Assembly: GCA_014529385.2 (NCBI GenBank)
Contig: CM043969.1
Location: 29,716,946-29,780,945 of the forward strand
Length of the DNA: 64,000 bases
Origin: Adiantum capillus-veneris
Taxonomy: Eukaryota; Streptophyta; Polypodiopsida; Polypodiales; Pteridaceae
Direction: 5' to 3'
Shown here in pieces: positions 35,699 to 48,591 of the stretch; within the stretch, counting starts at the first letter, position 1; each line of letters starts with the position of its first letter. A program made the translations under genes and the position numbers. The notes below the pieces were generated by a model, which did not search any database, was not told the origin of the DNA, and saw only the letters and a list, made by a program, of their open reading frames with translations.

Positions 35699-38600
35699 CT
35701 TTCACTGGACAAAAAAGCTTAGCTGATGATTATTTCAGGAGCCCTTCATCTACATCTCTATTATACCGCCCATTACATGATTACACAAACAGCTATCACA
35801 GTAGAAGCACGTGTTTGGACGATCGGCCAAGGTAGGATACGAGTCGCCAAGACTACCCCATACTCCCGAGTGCGGGGAGTAATGTTAAAATATCTTCTTA
35901 GTTGATGACCATAACTACAGTACAAGAAAATCTTATGAGAAGGTAGAAACTGGGCTAACAGGTATAACCGATCTGAAAAACCTGGCTTTATCGAATATTC
36001 TATGTAATAATACTGTGGCCCTAGGCCCAGTACCTCAACAACCATCGCCAATCGGATATTGTTTTTGAAATGGATGCAAAAAACCTGTTCTTGATTGTAT
36101 GCCATAATTTATTAAATACGTCTGGTAAGCAGATTAGCTGAAGATGCTAAACTCCGGAAAGGTTACTATGGACTTTGTTTTTTGTAAATATATCACCCAT
36201 CTTATATAGACCCACTGGTTTTTGACTCCTAGATTAGATTAAAAAAAAAAAAAAACCCAAAACTGGTTATACTCTCACCTTTATGATTGGTGGATTTTTT
36301 ACCCTAGTGATAGCTGAATGACATAAAGCTTACTATAGGGTTGGGAAGTAGGTGTAAAACTGCTATTTATGATCATCCGAGGCTTAATACAATAAAATTC
36401 TTAACTAATTCACGGACCAGGTATCGACTATGGAATAGTTTGTTATCCATTACAAATTAGGTATGTGGTGTACAATATGAGCTATCCGTGCATTTAACTT
36501 TATAATATCTGTTCATTGTTCAGAAAATGCTCTATAGCATGGTTTGTTTCACCAAGTGTGCAATGTAGCTGGAGTTGCTTTGAAAAATTGACTCTGGACT
36601 CGATTTTTTGAGAAAATATCACTTTGTCTTTTGTAAACACACTGTACGACTCCGAGACCAAAATGGAAAATTTAAAAAAACTACCCAAATGGTGGTAAAT
36701 CTCTCACCTTCTAGTATGCCAAGAGCTTATTATAAGGTTCGGGGAATTATATGATAATAGATTCGAGGCCGGTTGCAATAATTCCGACTGGGTGTAGACT
36801 ATGGGAATGCTTAGTTATTTGGGGGGCCATAAGGTGGCAGGCAATACTTGTCCTTGCATGTAACTTAATGTTATCTTTACCTTTTTTAGGGTAAATTTAG
36901 AAATACTGTGTGGGTGGCTTTTACTCCTTGCATTGAGTGAGCATGCCTCCCGTTGCACGCTACCGCCTATACTGTGGGGGGGTATCTGCAGCCGATTAGG
37001 GTAAGCAGAATTAGCACGTAAGGGGCCTGATTCTGCCGGATCTCTTGCTTGGTGTAATCCCTAAGGATTTGCCTGCATAAAGTGACCTCGATTGGAGGGG
37101 CTGGTACTATTGTGGGTCCCGTCTTTTACAGATGGCATCAACTTGCATAAATAAAGGTGAGTACTCATACTCACTTAGCAACGTTTTTTCCATTTTCACG
37201 TCTGTGTGTGTGTATGAGCTCATTACTGTGTGAGAGAATATCTGCTGAAGCTGTGGTTGCATCATGCTGAAAAAATCTGAAAAAACGATCGTGGAGGTTT
37301 CCTCAGCTCCTAATCTACAGGTTAACTTAAATCTGTTTGCTCTTTGAACTGTTGTATAGCCGGATGATCTGGCTGTAGCGTATTTTTTTGGTAAATGGAA
37401 TTCTTGAAACTCGCTAAAAAACGTTTTTTTTTTGAAAAAAAACCAGGCACTGTATAGCTGTTTCGTTCTTGTTTATGATATGCTTTCTCATATTGCTATG
37501 AAGCATTGGGAATTTCACTATGGTTTACTTAAAAAAAAAAGGGAAGTTGTGATTCGCTTATAAATTTCCGTAAAATAAGGGGAGTGGCGAATAATGGCTG
37601 AGTTCTGAAAATCGTTGTTTAGCTGGGATTACGGCCACGTTTTGATGGTATGCTCATGATGACTGTACTAATTACTAGGGCATGATGTCTAAATGGAAAT
37701 TGGGATTTCTATGAGTTTTGTTTACTTCCCAAAAGGAGGTTAACACTGTTGTAGGGTGTACTTCATGGCTCGGATTGAATGCTGGAATTTCTCAAATTAA
37801 GTTAAACTAAAAAATAAACAAAAAATAGTGAGCCTGAAAGTTCGGGTACCTTGGTAAGTTAAAAAACAAAGTGTACTCTAGATAATGGTACTGATCTTGG
37901 ACTGAATTTGTTAGAACAGACGATTGAAACTACTGAATTTCAGAATTTACTGAATACTGCTGGTGTATTGCCCTAGTTCCAGATATTTTGGAAGTAAATG
38001 AATGGCAACATATACAGGAAAGTGGATGATAGCTGGTTTCAAATGTATCTGGACTTTTTTTACTTCACTAACGGAGATTATTAATGAAAGTTTCCTATTA
38101 CTGTTCACCTAGTCAGCATCATACACACTGATTTTTACTAGCCATTTGGAACCTTGAATATTCAATAATAAGTGCTGGCCGTTGATTGCTGGTTTTTTTC
38201 TCAAATGGATATTAACTGGTCTTTTTTCTAAACAGCTTGTTGTGTATGCAACAATAAGCTGCTTGTAGGTTGATTTTTTATAAAAAATAAAAAAGGGGGG
38301 TGCTTGATACGACGAGGTTGTCATAAAATTTCCATTTATCTGAGCCTGGCCGAAGACTTTTGAGACATTTCTCGGACGATGTCTGAGCTGGCTCTTTTAT
38401 GACTGAGTCGTCCAGTGTACTGCGGTGTACATTTGATTAGCTAACATATGGCAACAATATGTTTGACATAACATAATAGTAAGAGTATTTGTTGAATAAA
38501 GTTATGAATTTATCTAAGATAGGGGTATCTCAGGAATGTAAAGAGGTAAATCCTGAGTTGTTTTTTTGGGTGTGATCCCAGCTTGGTTATAAAGCTGGTT

Positions 38601-39260
38601 CCAAATATAGGATTGGTTCTAAAAGTTGTATTTACAAAAGAAGTGGTAAGATTAGGTCTGGATTAAGATTGCTTGTATATAAATCAATAGATTTTAAGGT
38701 CACTCCTATCTGGTTAGGAACAAAGTTCTGGTAATTTTTTTTTGATATTTTACTTAACTCCTTAAATCTTAAGGATTGGTTAAAGAAAGCTTTGTATAAA
38801 AAACAGTAGAATTAGATTTATGGCTGCTCTATGAGGATGACCACTTTCCGTTTTAGATTGGCAGAAAAGCCATGAAACTTTGTTTTTTCTAAAAAGAAAC
38901 TTTTTTATCTAAAAAAACATAAATTACAAGTTAAGGACTATGTATTTTTTATGGTGACATGGATAACAATTGGGATGCCCAGCATCACCTTCTACAATCA
39001 CGTGCTAACGAATTGTTTTCTTGTGGCTATGGGTGGAGGTGAGGGCTACCTTCCTTGATTAAAACGTTCTGTTCTTAACAAATGGTGGATCTCTTATTGT
39101 GAAGAAAAATTTCCCAGACTTTGGGTTTGAGGATTCCTGAGCTATATTCTGTTATCTTCATTACTTTGTACAAAATTTATTTTCAATAGCAAATAGATTA
39201 TTGTACAAATCCATTGTAATTTTTTAGAATTGTTAGTCTGTGAACAGTTAATGTTCGTTT
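35695..39260. other. Intergenic or intronic sequence without microsatellites
   Basis: About 3.5 kb, T- and A-run-rich, with no long dinucleotide repeats, unlike the rest of the region. No coding frame. A 25-nt segment at 37,132-37,156 has a good acceptor (TCTTTTACAG) and donor (GTGAGT) and begins with ATG. It could be intron-rich non-coding transcript or plain decay. Confidence 0.4.
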
Positions 39261-39574
<314 letters not shown>

Positions 39575-39741
39575 GCTTATAGTTGACCCGTCCTCTCATT
39601 GTAAGAAAATACCAATTAATCATCTTTCACCAAAAATCAAGGATCCTTCAACGTGAGAAGTTGTTGAAAATTGACCTCTCTCTCTCTCTCTCTATTTCTC
39701 TGTCTCTTCTATCTTCCTTTGATTGATCAACTCCTCTCTAA

Positions 39742-39743
<2 letters not shown>

Positions 39744-39839
<96 letters not shown>

Positions 39840-39882
39840 CCTCTCTCTAATCTCTTCTTCTTGTTGGATCAATTTTGTTTGA

Positions 39883-39955
<73 letters not shown>
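39744..39955. repeat. Two (CT)n(CA)n compound microsatellites
   Basis: At 39,744-39,837 and 39,884-39,955, each CT then CA in the same order, separated by a 46-bp spacer. Confidence 0.95.
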
Positions 39956-39958
<3 letters not shown>

Positions 39959-40205
39959 ATGCGCACGTGTATTGGTAGTGGCCTAACCTCGATCCCAGCT
40001 TGTGATTCTCACAAGCAAACATGCTACCCTTAAATTTGGTAGCGGGATGTCCACAAGCCTCCTCTCTTTGCCAACTCGCTCTCCATCTTTCTCTCTCTCC
40101 GTGAAAAACTTGAGCTACATATAGAGCTAGGATGTAGATAGCCGAGCTTTTTCGTAATCATGCAAATCCCCTCTCTTCGTAGAGACAAACTCAACTTTCA
40201 AGATT

Positions 40206-40387
40206 TCACGAGTCTCTCACTCATGCATGCTTGTGCTTGCACACACTCATTGTAATGGATGACGACTTGAGAGGGGGGAGGGGAGACAATACGTTCACTA
40301 GTCTCTCCCTCATGCATGCCTATGCTTGCACACACTCATTAGATAGCCGACGAATTGAGAGGGGGGAGGGGAGACAACATGTTTACT
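40206..40387. repeat. Tandem repeat of about 90 bp, two copies
   Basis: The segment with CATGCATGCTTGTGCTTGCA and GAGGGGGGAGGGGAGACAA is repeated once with a few changes (junction near 40,300). Confidence 0.85.
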
Positions 40388-41114
40388 CAATGAATGGAGA
40401 TGCCTAGCATTCAACAATTTTTCAAGCACTTTAAGAAAGAGTATAGAATTGCCTCTTTAGAGTTACTTTGTAAAATTTTAAAATACGAACTTCAAAAAAT
40501 TCTACAAAATATCATTATTGGCCTTGAAAAAATCCCCTTGCAAAGACAAATCCAAATATATCTTCAAAAGCCGGATTTGCATTGAATAACAAAATCCCCC
40601 CCAAAATTACCAATTTTTATTAGTCTGACTTAAACTCATACATTTACAATACATGGAGTTGAAAGTCTTTTGAATTTCAACTGTCAAAAGGCTTTATATT
40701 TCTGACAATCTTACTTTTCTTTTTTGTGTTTTAAATATCCTGAAAGATTTGCTTGAACTTAGCCAATGTGTGACCTATGGAAGTCCTTAGCTCTCATAAT
40801 TTTCTCATGCTCTTTTATTAAAACTAGTATGTGACCCACACATTGCTGCCTCTAAGAAGAAGTATCATTCAATTTTGGGTAACCCCTCCTCCCCCCTTCT
40901 TTAAAGTGAAAACATGTGTAAGTATTCAATATGCATCCAATTTCAAGGTAGTAACAACTATAACTATATCTTAAATGCTTTATTATGTGCAATAAGGTTT
41001 TACATGCTTTATGGTATCAACCTAAATCACACCGACTTTGTGCAACAACAGAAAGTGCATAGAGAATTGAATGAACATAGCAACTATAGAACATAAACTT
41101 AAAAGACTACACAT

Positions 41115-41167
<53 letters not shown>

Positions 41168-41188
41168 ATAGATTTTATATATATATAT

Positions 41189-41220
<32 letters not shown>

Positions 41221-42148
41221 TATAAATGAAAACAACAATCCACTTCCATTACTATAAGCTATTAAGTAGTCTTTGTAAGAATAACTTAATATTCATCTCT
41301 AAAGGACAACGTTTTCTGAAAGCCACTAAATGTTAACTGACAAAGCAGTTGCAACTTCAAAACGACAACCTTTGGGATGTTGACTTTGGTAATCGTAGGA
41401 CCCATGGGCCCACACAACAAACGCTCCTACCAAAACAACAATGCCCCTCATGCACGGTGTACACTACAATCCTCCAATTCTCATGCCTATCCCTATAAGA
41501 GTATTTTGCATTGACCAGCAAGCGATCTCCGAGCTCGCGAACCCGTTTGCAATATCTGAACCTCCATTACAAATCAAATACACACTGATATGAAATTGTC
41601 CTTGGAGTCCTCCAAAAAACTAATGCACTTCCATTAAAATGGAATCACGATAGTAGTGATTCCTGCAAGCCAACATGTTAAGTCAATAAGTTCAATAACC
41701 AAACAACATATAATCAACATAATAACTATAGTATGTGACCCATATGTTGGTGCAAACCAAAAGAGCACACTATTAATACCATTGAAACTCCTAAATTTGT
41801 AATAAAATCTTAGCTCTCAATCACTTGTAGAAATGCATAAAGAGACACACAAATCTACTTGTTTATGTGTACATAACCCATAAAATTTCAACATTCCCAC
41901 ATAATGAGATTAAAAAACATGAAAAATATTGCACATATGCAACAACTTAAAATACAAGGCAACACTTAGTTTTTTTGAAAAGAAATAACTCCAAATGCAA
42001 TACCATTAAATTTTCAAACACTGAATTTTTTTATCTATGATTTACATTGTCCACTCCATGCAAAATGTAAAAACTCTTAGGAAACAAAAAAAATAGCTAG
42101 TGGTGAAGGATGCTTTGGTGGAGTTTCAATTACAGTATATAAAGAGTA
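40388..42148. other. Intergenic
   Basis: AT-rich with no gene seen. (GA)n at 41,117-41,164, then (AT)n and (GA)n to 41,220. Confidence 0.6.
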
Positions 42149-42200
42149 GGGGAATGGAGGGCGCTTTTGGAGGGAGCTTTTAAGGAAGCTTTCCATGGAA
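42149..42200 (+). repeat. Left terminal inverted repeat of the MULE
   Basis: Pairs with 47,855-47,910 on the other strand with a few mismatches and small gaps. Confidence 0.75.
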
Positions 42201-42900
42201 AATGGACCAGTTGTTGGTAATTTTATTGAAAAAGCTTCCTCTTTGCTCCTTGTATGGGATCAAGTCATAAAGGCAAAAAAACTCCCTCTACGTTACGCAA
42301 CACACGGTGGGGGTTGAGGAGGGAGGGAGGGAGAAGAGTTATATTCAACAATCCAATAGATAAATTTACACATCAATTGGTAGATATTACAAGTGTTATT
42401 GTCAATAATATTGTCCATGACCAATCTACAAATTTTTATCTTAGTAATTTCTCTAATATCAATTCTCGACAATGAAACATGGCAAGGTCATGTAACCCTC
42501 CTGTGTGTGCCTTGTAGAGAACTGTGTGCTATAGGTTTTCTAAAAAAAATGACGAGAAAGAGATAGATAGATAGAGAGAGGGAGATTATACATTAGAGGA
42601 CAAATCACGATGTGAGTGGTGGGATCCTGCAATTACTCAACCACCAAGAAAGGAAAACCAAACTGACTGCAAGTTTATATAGACTAGCCACAAAGAAATG
42701 AAATATCCAATTGCTCAAAATAATAGACAAGGCCATATATCTCTCTCACAGTACACGAACAGGTTCAAGAAAACATGTAAAATCCACTTATTTACAAGAT
42801 CAGACTACTTGCAAATAAACAATACACATCTCTTCATTCATAAAATTGTTTAAAGCATCTGTCTACATTGATTAACCAAAAAGATCATTGTCTACAAAAT

Positions 42901-43865
42901 GCGAAGTATTCCATTGAAAGTCTACTCTAAGAAATGGGTCGGTGGATCCAACTCCACAATGTTTGGATGCATATCTACAAGAGATGCTGCCTTCAGGGAA
43001 CGCTCCACCTCATTTGCAAGTCTCTTGTCTTGCTCCTGTATCTCTCTCAATCGACGGGATTGCATCTCCAAAACACTACGTAGTCTTGTGGAGAAGTCCT
43101 TGTTGCTTTCAAATATTTTCATCATACTGCCCATCTGGCTACCCAATAAAGCCAACATAGCACAATCACCCCCGTGTACTGGACAACAACATCGTTCTCA
43201 TTAATGTACTGTGCAAGAAACTACCAAAGGAACCAATGCCCACGTTCCATATCCCCTGCACAACAAGTATATGTCAAAGGACATAGAAACAAGTTACAAA
43301 AAAGCTCTATTTAGATACAATGGCTGATGAATTGTTCCTCGCATTGGTGTCCCATCCTCCTATCTCATCCAATCATCCTCTTGTAGCAAATCAAATCAAG
43401 CATCTTCTGAAGGTATGTCAATGGCCTCTAATGTCCAATTGTGTTCTTTTCTCATTGCAGACACCAACAATGTGAGCACAATTTTGTCTTGCACACCGGT
43501 GTCTTAGAGACAACCACATTCAAGTGGTATTCTTGCCACCCAACAGCTATTGCCATATCATGCACCATTCCATAGTTATCTGACGGACAAACAACCACGA
43601 AGACACCTTTGTCATCAGTTGTTGCCAATGCAAGTTGTGCGAGTTGTCCAAATTGGAATGCTTCCATCTTGTTCCAATCAGGGACTTCTAAATCAGATAG
43701 CCCATATATAGGGACATTGGATGACATGAGAAGAATAGAAGCGTTCATTGAGGAATTAACTGCCGACTCGTCTTGCAATGGCTGTAGGCACTTCTCCACA
43801 ACGTGTGGTCTGACATTGCTCAACAAAGAATTCTTCAAGTCATTTTTTGTCTTAGATGATAAAAT
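42901..43865 (-). pseudogene. Companion gene of the MULE, unknown function
   Basis: Two open minus-strand pieces read as parts of one protein: 43,838-43,452 (128 codons) and 43,158-42,922 (78 codons). The first has a compact hydrophobic core with GVFVVVCPSDNYGMVHDMAI, the second a coiled coil (RLRSVLEMQSRRLREIQEQD). Both have protein-like composition; the middle is frame-shifted, where another frame reads LVSAMRKEHNWTLEA. A word NVPIYGL before the core might be a decayed methyltransferase-type D/N-P-P-Y motif, but this is weak. It is divergent to the transposase, with about 120 bp between them. Confidence 0.5.
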
Positions 43866-43983
43866 AACATAGACTGAGCTTCATACTTTTTAGTTGAGTG
43901 TATGAATTGCCTATAAATATAGGGTAAGGTATACACTAAAACATACATAGATATTCAGCTACCTTTACCAGATTTTCCTAGCA
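43866..43983. promoter_or_regulatory. Divergent promoter of the MULE
   Basis: The 118-bp gap between the two genes contains CCTATAAATATAGG, itself nearly palindromic, so a TATA-like element can be read on either strand. Confidence 0.5.
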
Positions 43984-46900
43984 ATGGCTTTATCTTCATC
44001 GTGCAAGGTGAGTTTATTCTTGAATAACGTTAGCAATGTCCGTGTGTTGCTTGATTTTCAAGAAAGATTTTCCATGGTGAATCCTAGGGATTACAGGGGT
44101 TGTGGTGACAACAAGATGTTTGCTATCATTTCTACTCCGAATGGCTACATCCAGATTGAGGTGAAAGATGGTGTGACAATAAGTCAACAATTTATCGAAT
44201 TCAACCTTGTCTACAAAGTTTTTGTTGGTCACAAACAAGAGTGTGGATATGTTCTCAACATCAAATGTGGCAATAATACAGTTGTTTTACAACCCCATTG
44301 AGGAACACAAAGGTTTTATTGCTGGAAATTCATTCAATAAAAATCAAAATTCCTTTTTTGTTTGTCAGAAAGCAACACAAGAAGGTTTTAGAGAAGAAGA
44401 GAACAAAAGCATAAAATATCTTCAGGTTCTGACTAGGTGGAAAACACACAGAGTACACTTGAGTATATTGCATTAAATAGCCCCACAAGTACCCCAAATT
44501 GAGCCGAATGTTCTCTAGATGTTCAATTAAGAAGCACGTTGATGAAGCTCTATAGGTGTACAATGGGGATTGTGTTTACAAGCTCAACGCTGTTTCGGAT
44601 TGTGTCCCAAAAATGTTAGGATTATGATGGCCATTGTTGGGTTAAGCCTGCTCATTTTAGAATGAAATATCCAATTTTGATCAAGAGAAGTAAATGTGGT
44701 GGCCACCTTGTTTGTAAGAATAGATGATGCTTGATCAATGCAATGAACGAGTAGCCAAATGAGACTTCTTGAATTGGAAAATTACTAACATCAATTGCAT
44801 CAATTGGTATGTTGAGATTAAAAAATGGAACACTTTTTTTGCTTCCGCTGTGGCAAAAATCCAATTTTGCTTTCGGAGTGTTCCTCCAATGTCTATTACT
44901 TGCTCCCTAAATACAAATGGACCCCATTGTTTATCCACATCGAAAGGCATAATCACCCCATCACAAAGAGAGTTTGTGATTGACATTTAGAAAAACGAGA
45001 GAACTTGTGTCTCATATGGTGTCTGAAAGACTAGTGACTAGACCTAGGCATTTGCAATTGAATCTTGCAAAGTAGATGATAATGGGGACGGTGGTACGAA
45101 AAAATGGAGAGAAACTTAATATCAATGAGCTCCTCTCTATACCAGAGGAGATGTAGCCATTGATTCATACACAGAGGTATTGAATTATTTTCTGAAATAT
45201 GAAACTATTTTACTTCCTCCACGAGGTTTGACATACACGTTTGTTATATAAAACTCAGATTCAAACATTGGATGCGAGAGGCAACCACTACACGATTGGT
45301 GTCGGTGTGGAGTCCCAATTTATTTGGATGAAAAACAATTGCGGCTACAGGTTTTTCCATGGTATGCTTTTTCCAAGGAAATCCATGGATCATAACAATC
45401 TTTCACATCATAAATTTTTCCATGCATTTGTCATGTGTTCAAAATGTCAGCCAATGTCCCGGGATTTGGTGTTGAGCTTGTGAATAGAATGTGACAAGAT
45501 GAAAGTGGTGACCTGTGGAAAAGGTAGGTTTGCTTTGATCACGTGCGTAGAGTAGTAGGGTGGACAACAATGGAAACCAATGTCTATGACCATGTGTAAG
45601 GCCTACTGGTATAGCGTCACTCGTCTTATACATTTTTTCATAGCATTGATTAATCATTACACTTTGCATGATCCAAGAAATGCAAACAATTTCCATGTGT
45701 GAGATGAAGCAAGAAGACACACAAGCACATATCATGTTTTGGGAAATGATGAATTTGGTGTTGTTGGAAAGTGGACACCGTCCAACTGATTTTAGAGGAT
45801 TCATTGAAGATGAAGATGTGGAAAATTGGAAAGCTATTCAAATTGTATTCAATGTAGGACTTGGAAATATTATGGAAGGAAGAGAACTCTCTTGCTTGTT
45901 TCATTGGGAGAAAAGCTTGCACATTCACACCATGCAATACGTGCATAAAACTTTCCAAGATGAGAACAAGCGTATGTGTGAACTATGGCGCTATGCAAGG
46001 AGCAAGGAGGAGGCAAAAAGTTTGTAAAGGACTATTCAAGCTTGATGGGCTTCTGGGCTAGTGTCTGATTGTAACTTGTCACAAATGGATTGTTTGCTCA
46101 GTTGGTGGCATGTGCGTTACCCTTGCTGGAGAAATCACTTCGTTGGGGTAAAACATTTAAAGCCTCTTCTTGAGTGGATTATATATTTGTTTTCTTCAAT
46201 GCATTTGCAAGATTCCTATATGTTACAGGAAATGAATGAGCTGTCATATATTCCAACTACAATTAATTTTTGAGCTTGTACATTGCATGCATTTTTGATC
46301 TATCAAACACTTTGTTGTAAAGTGTGAAGATGCTTGCTTTTGTCGAGGGTAGATTTCATGAAGCAGGACCTTCAACTGAAAAACTTGATCATCATGCACA
46401 ACAAGGCAGTGCACCAAGTCCATTTGCTATTGCTAGAGAGATTGAGGATGGGCTTGAAGGTACACCACTCTATCAGAGACCAAAAATGGAGGGAGATAAT
46501 ATCACAACAGCCAAAAAGAGAAAGCATGTTGGGAGAGTAAAGTGTGAGGAGGAGAATGCATCACATTGACATGAATATCCTACACAGAACGTTCCAAGAA
46601 ATTGTAGAGGACTCCAAACAACATCTTCACTAGGACAAGTCATTTAGTCAAAGAACCACGAGGGTGGGATGATGGTTGAGGAGACAAATATTCATAAGAC
46701 AATGTGGGCAATCCGTAGTATACCAAAGGGAAGCATGGTTCATTGTCAGGGGTGGTTAGGATCTAGAGTTGGTAAATGCAAAAAAATATAAAGAACACAG
46801 GTGCAGGTGTAGTTGCACCATCCTTCTCAGGTATTCACACATGGAAAAGAGGGGATAACATTGGTCAAGGTAACGGTTCAAAGACACAATTCATGTGGTT

Positions 46901-47434
46901 CTACAATAATAGTGTAGATCACACATGGAGGATCTGTAACACAATCACTCAATGTCGTGCAAGAGTCCCCGATACTTGGCTAGTGGAAAAGGGTACAAAC
47001 ATGAATGCTTCAAAGCTGTTGAAATTGAAGACAGGAGGCTTCACCATAAATAAGATTGAAGTAAAGGAAACCATCAACTAGGAGTATCAATTCAAGCCTC
47101 AAAGAGATTTGAATCGGTTGTAACCATGGAGGCACAAATTCTTTAGCACACTGTCGTGTAGGTAGGGATGCATGAAAAATTCATGGTGGAGACATCTTCT
47201 TCTCAAGTTCAAGGAGCAAGGTATGAAGTTCATGTTGTCACTAGTCTGATGTGTACATGTGGAGACTTTGCAAAATGAGTGGTGCAAAGCAAACCATACA
47301 TAGCCTGCAAGAATATTTACTGCATCTTCCTTCGCTATTTTGGCTTAGATTTGAATCACACTATGTTTATCCATTGGAGAAAGCTGACAAATGAGGATCC
47401 ACTACATGTGTTCAACTGTCGTCGTACCACATAA
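43984..47434 (+). pseudogene. MULE transposase with SWIM-type zinc finger, decayed
   Basis: The reading frame opens at 43,984 (MALSSSCKVSLFLNN), then breaks often. A zinc-binding or FLYWCH-like block ends IERHNHP near 44,930-44,955, typical before MULE cores. A central block at 45,668-46,027 includes MEGRELSCLFHWEKSLHIHT. Near the end CTCGDFAK (about 47,251-47,274), then ACKNIYCIFLRYFGLD, is a SWIM finger in which the usual CKH has become CKN, so zinc binding is probably lost. The enzyme would cut at the inverted repeats. Introns might explain some gaps. Confidence 0.6.
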
Positions 47435-47854
47435 AACATAATTTTAACTAAATTCTTTCGATCAAGTTCCCTTGTGCACGTAGGAATTTGTATGGAGCAC
47501 AGATTGTAACTTATGGTTGGTTTGGTGTTGTAATTATTTTAGTGGGAATCCATGCTTTAAGATGATGTCTTCTGTCTTGCAATTTGTATGATGTGTGCAT
47601 AACATATTTTTTGGTTAGCGGATGCTAGATGTTGAGTAAAAATTGTTGTTTTCTTTGGTGAAGGTCATGGTCTAATAGGGTGGATTATATCTTCTTGTCA
47701 TTCCACTATGTTCGAAACATTAATTATTTTGAAGACCATGGTAGTTTAAATGTTCGAAGGGATTGTGAAATAACGAAAAAAGATCCCTCCAAAAAGATCT
47801 CTCTAGCCACAACGTGGAGAGATTTTAACTTGAAAACATTACCCAAGTAAAAGG

Positions 47855-47910
47855 ATTGGAAAAAGCCTCCTCAAAAGCTCTCTCCAAAAGCTCTCTCGAT
47901 TCCCATCCCC
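47855..47910 (-). repeat. Right terminal inverted repeat of the MULE
   Basis: Inverted partner of 42,149-42,200. Further inside, 47,776-47,800 repeats the TCCCTCCAAAAA word. Confidence 0.75.
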
Positions 47911-48069
47911 GCATATAATAATATCCAAATTTCCTACACCTATCATACATCCACAACACTTTTTGAAAATGAAATCTCACAAACTCTATTGTCTTGTTTG
48001 AACCTTTCACAAGTTCTACATTGTAGAAGGCGAGGACAATTCCAGTAGGCGGCAACTGCCCCATAAAAG

Positions 48070-48591
48070 GCCGACCAATGGGAAGCAGTCACACTGGTAG
48101 TAATTATCATAGGTAGTTACTGTAGTAACTCCTGAGAGCTATAAATAGGACCTGCTACGTTGTAATACGTCTTCTTAGTTGATTGAATTTTTGTCTTTTG
48201 GCTTTAGCTTTTTAAGCACTTTCGGGTTTACGAGCTCTTTGCCTCTAGCTTCACCCTGTAATCATTGCTTCTGTAATCATATGAGCTTAAACCCATTATA
48301 CACTGTACTGGTTGTCCTTGAACTATTAATCTGAATCTACAAATAATCTTTCTAGTCTTTCAATCATGTCTCTCGTTTCAATATAGCATTCCAGTTCAGT
48401 TCTCTATTTCAATCCAGTACTCTGTTCCAATCTCACTAACTAAACATAACCAGTAGCTCTAAATTCTACCTCTAGAATCAGCCGTCTGAAGAGACCACCT
48501 CCAATTCCATTTTGGTGATCATGGCGATTAGAGATGTTCGTTCTTTGACCAGAAAACTCTTATCTTCCAGTTAGAATTTTCAGTTGTATAC
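48070..48591 (+). repeat. LTR or leader of the second gypsy family, copy 1
   Basis: A TATA box (CTATAAATAGG) at about 48,138-48,148 lies 450 bp upstream of the Gag start. The last ~90 bp match 54,887-55,000, which leads the second copy. AATTCCA/TTTTGG near 48,507-48,519 is conserved in both and could be the LTR end and primer site; the tRNA is not identified. Confidence 0.5.

Larger units (their letters stand above)
42149..47910. mobile_element. Mutator-like (MULE) DNA transposon, decayed, 5.8 kb
   Basis: Terminal inverted repeats of about 50 bp start GGGGAATGGAGGGCGCTTTT at 42,149 and, on the minus strand from 47,910, GGGGATGGGAATCGAGAGAG; both then share CTTTTGGAG and GAGCTTTT words. Inside are a plus-strand transposase with a C-terminal SWIM-type zinc finger and a divergent minus-strand companion gene. 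The target-site duplication is unclear; AT-rich words ATATAA lie near both ends. SWIM-type transposases with long inverted repeats are a known MULE trait. Confidence 0.7.

Noticed and set aside
47825-48064. 79-codon minus-strand frame
   Set aside because: Looks protein-like in composition but runs through the right inverted repeat of the MULE into its flank, so it is chance.
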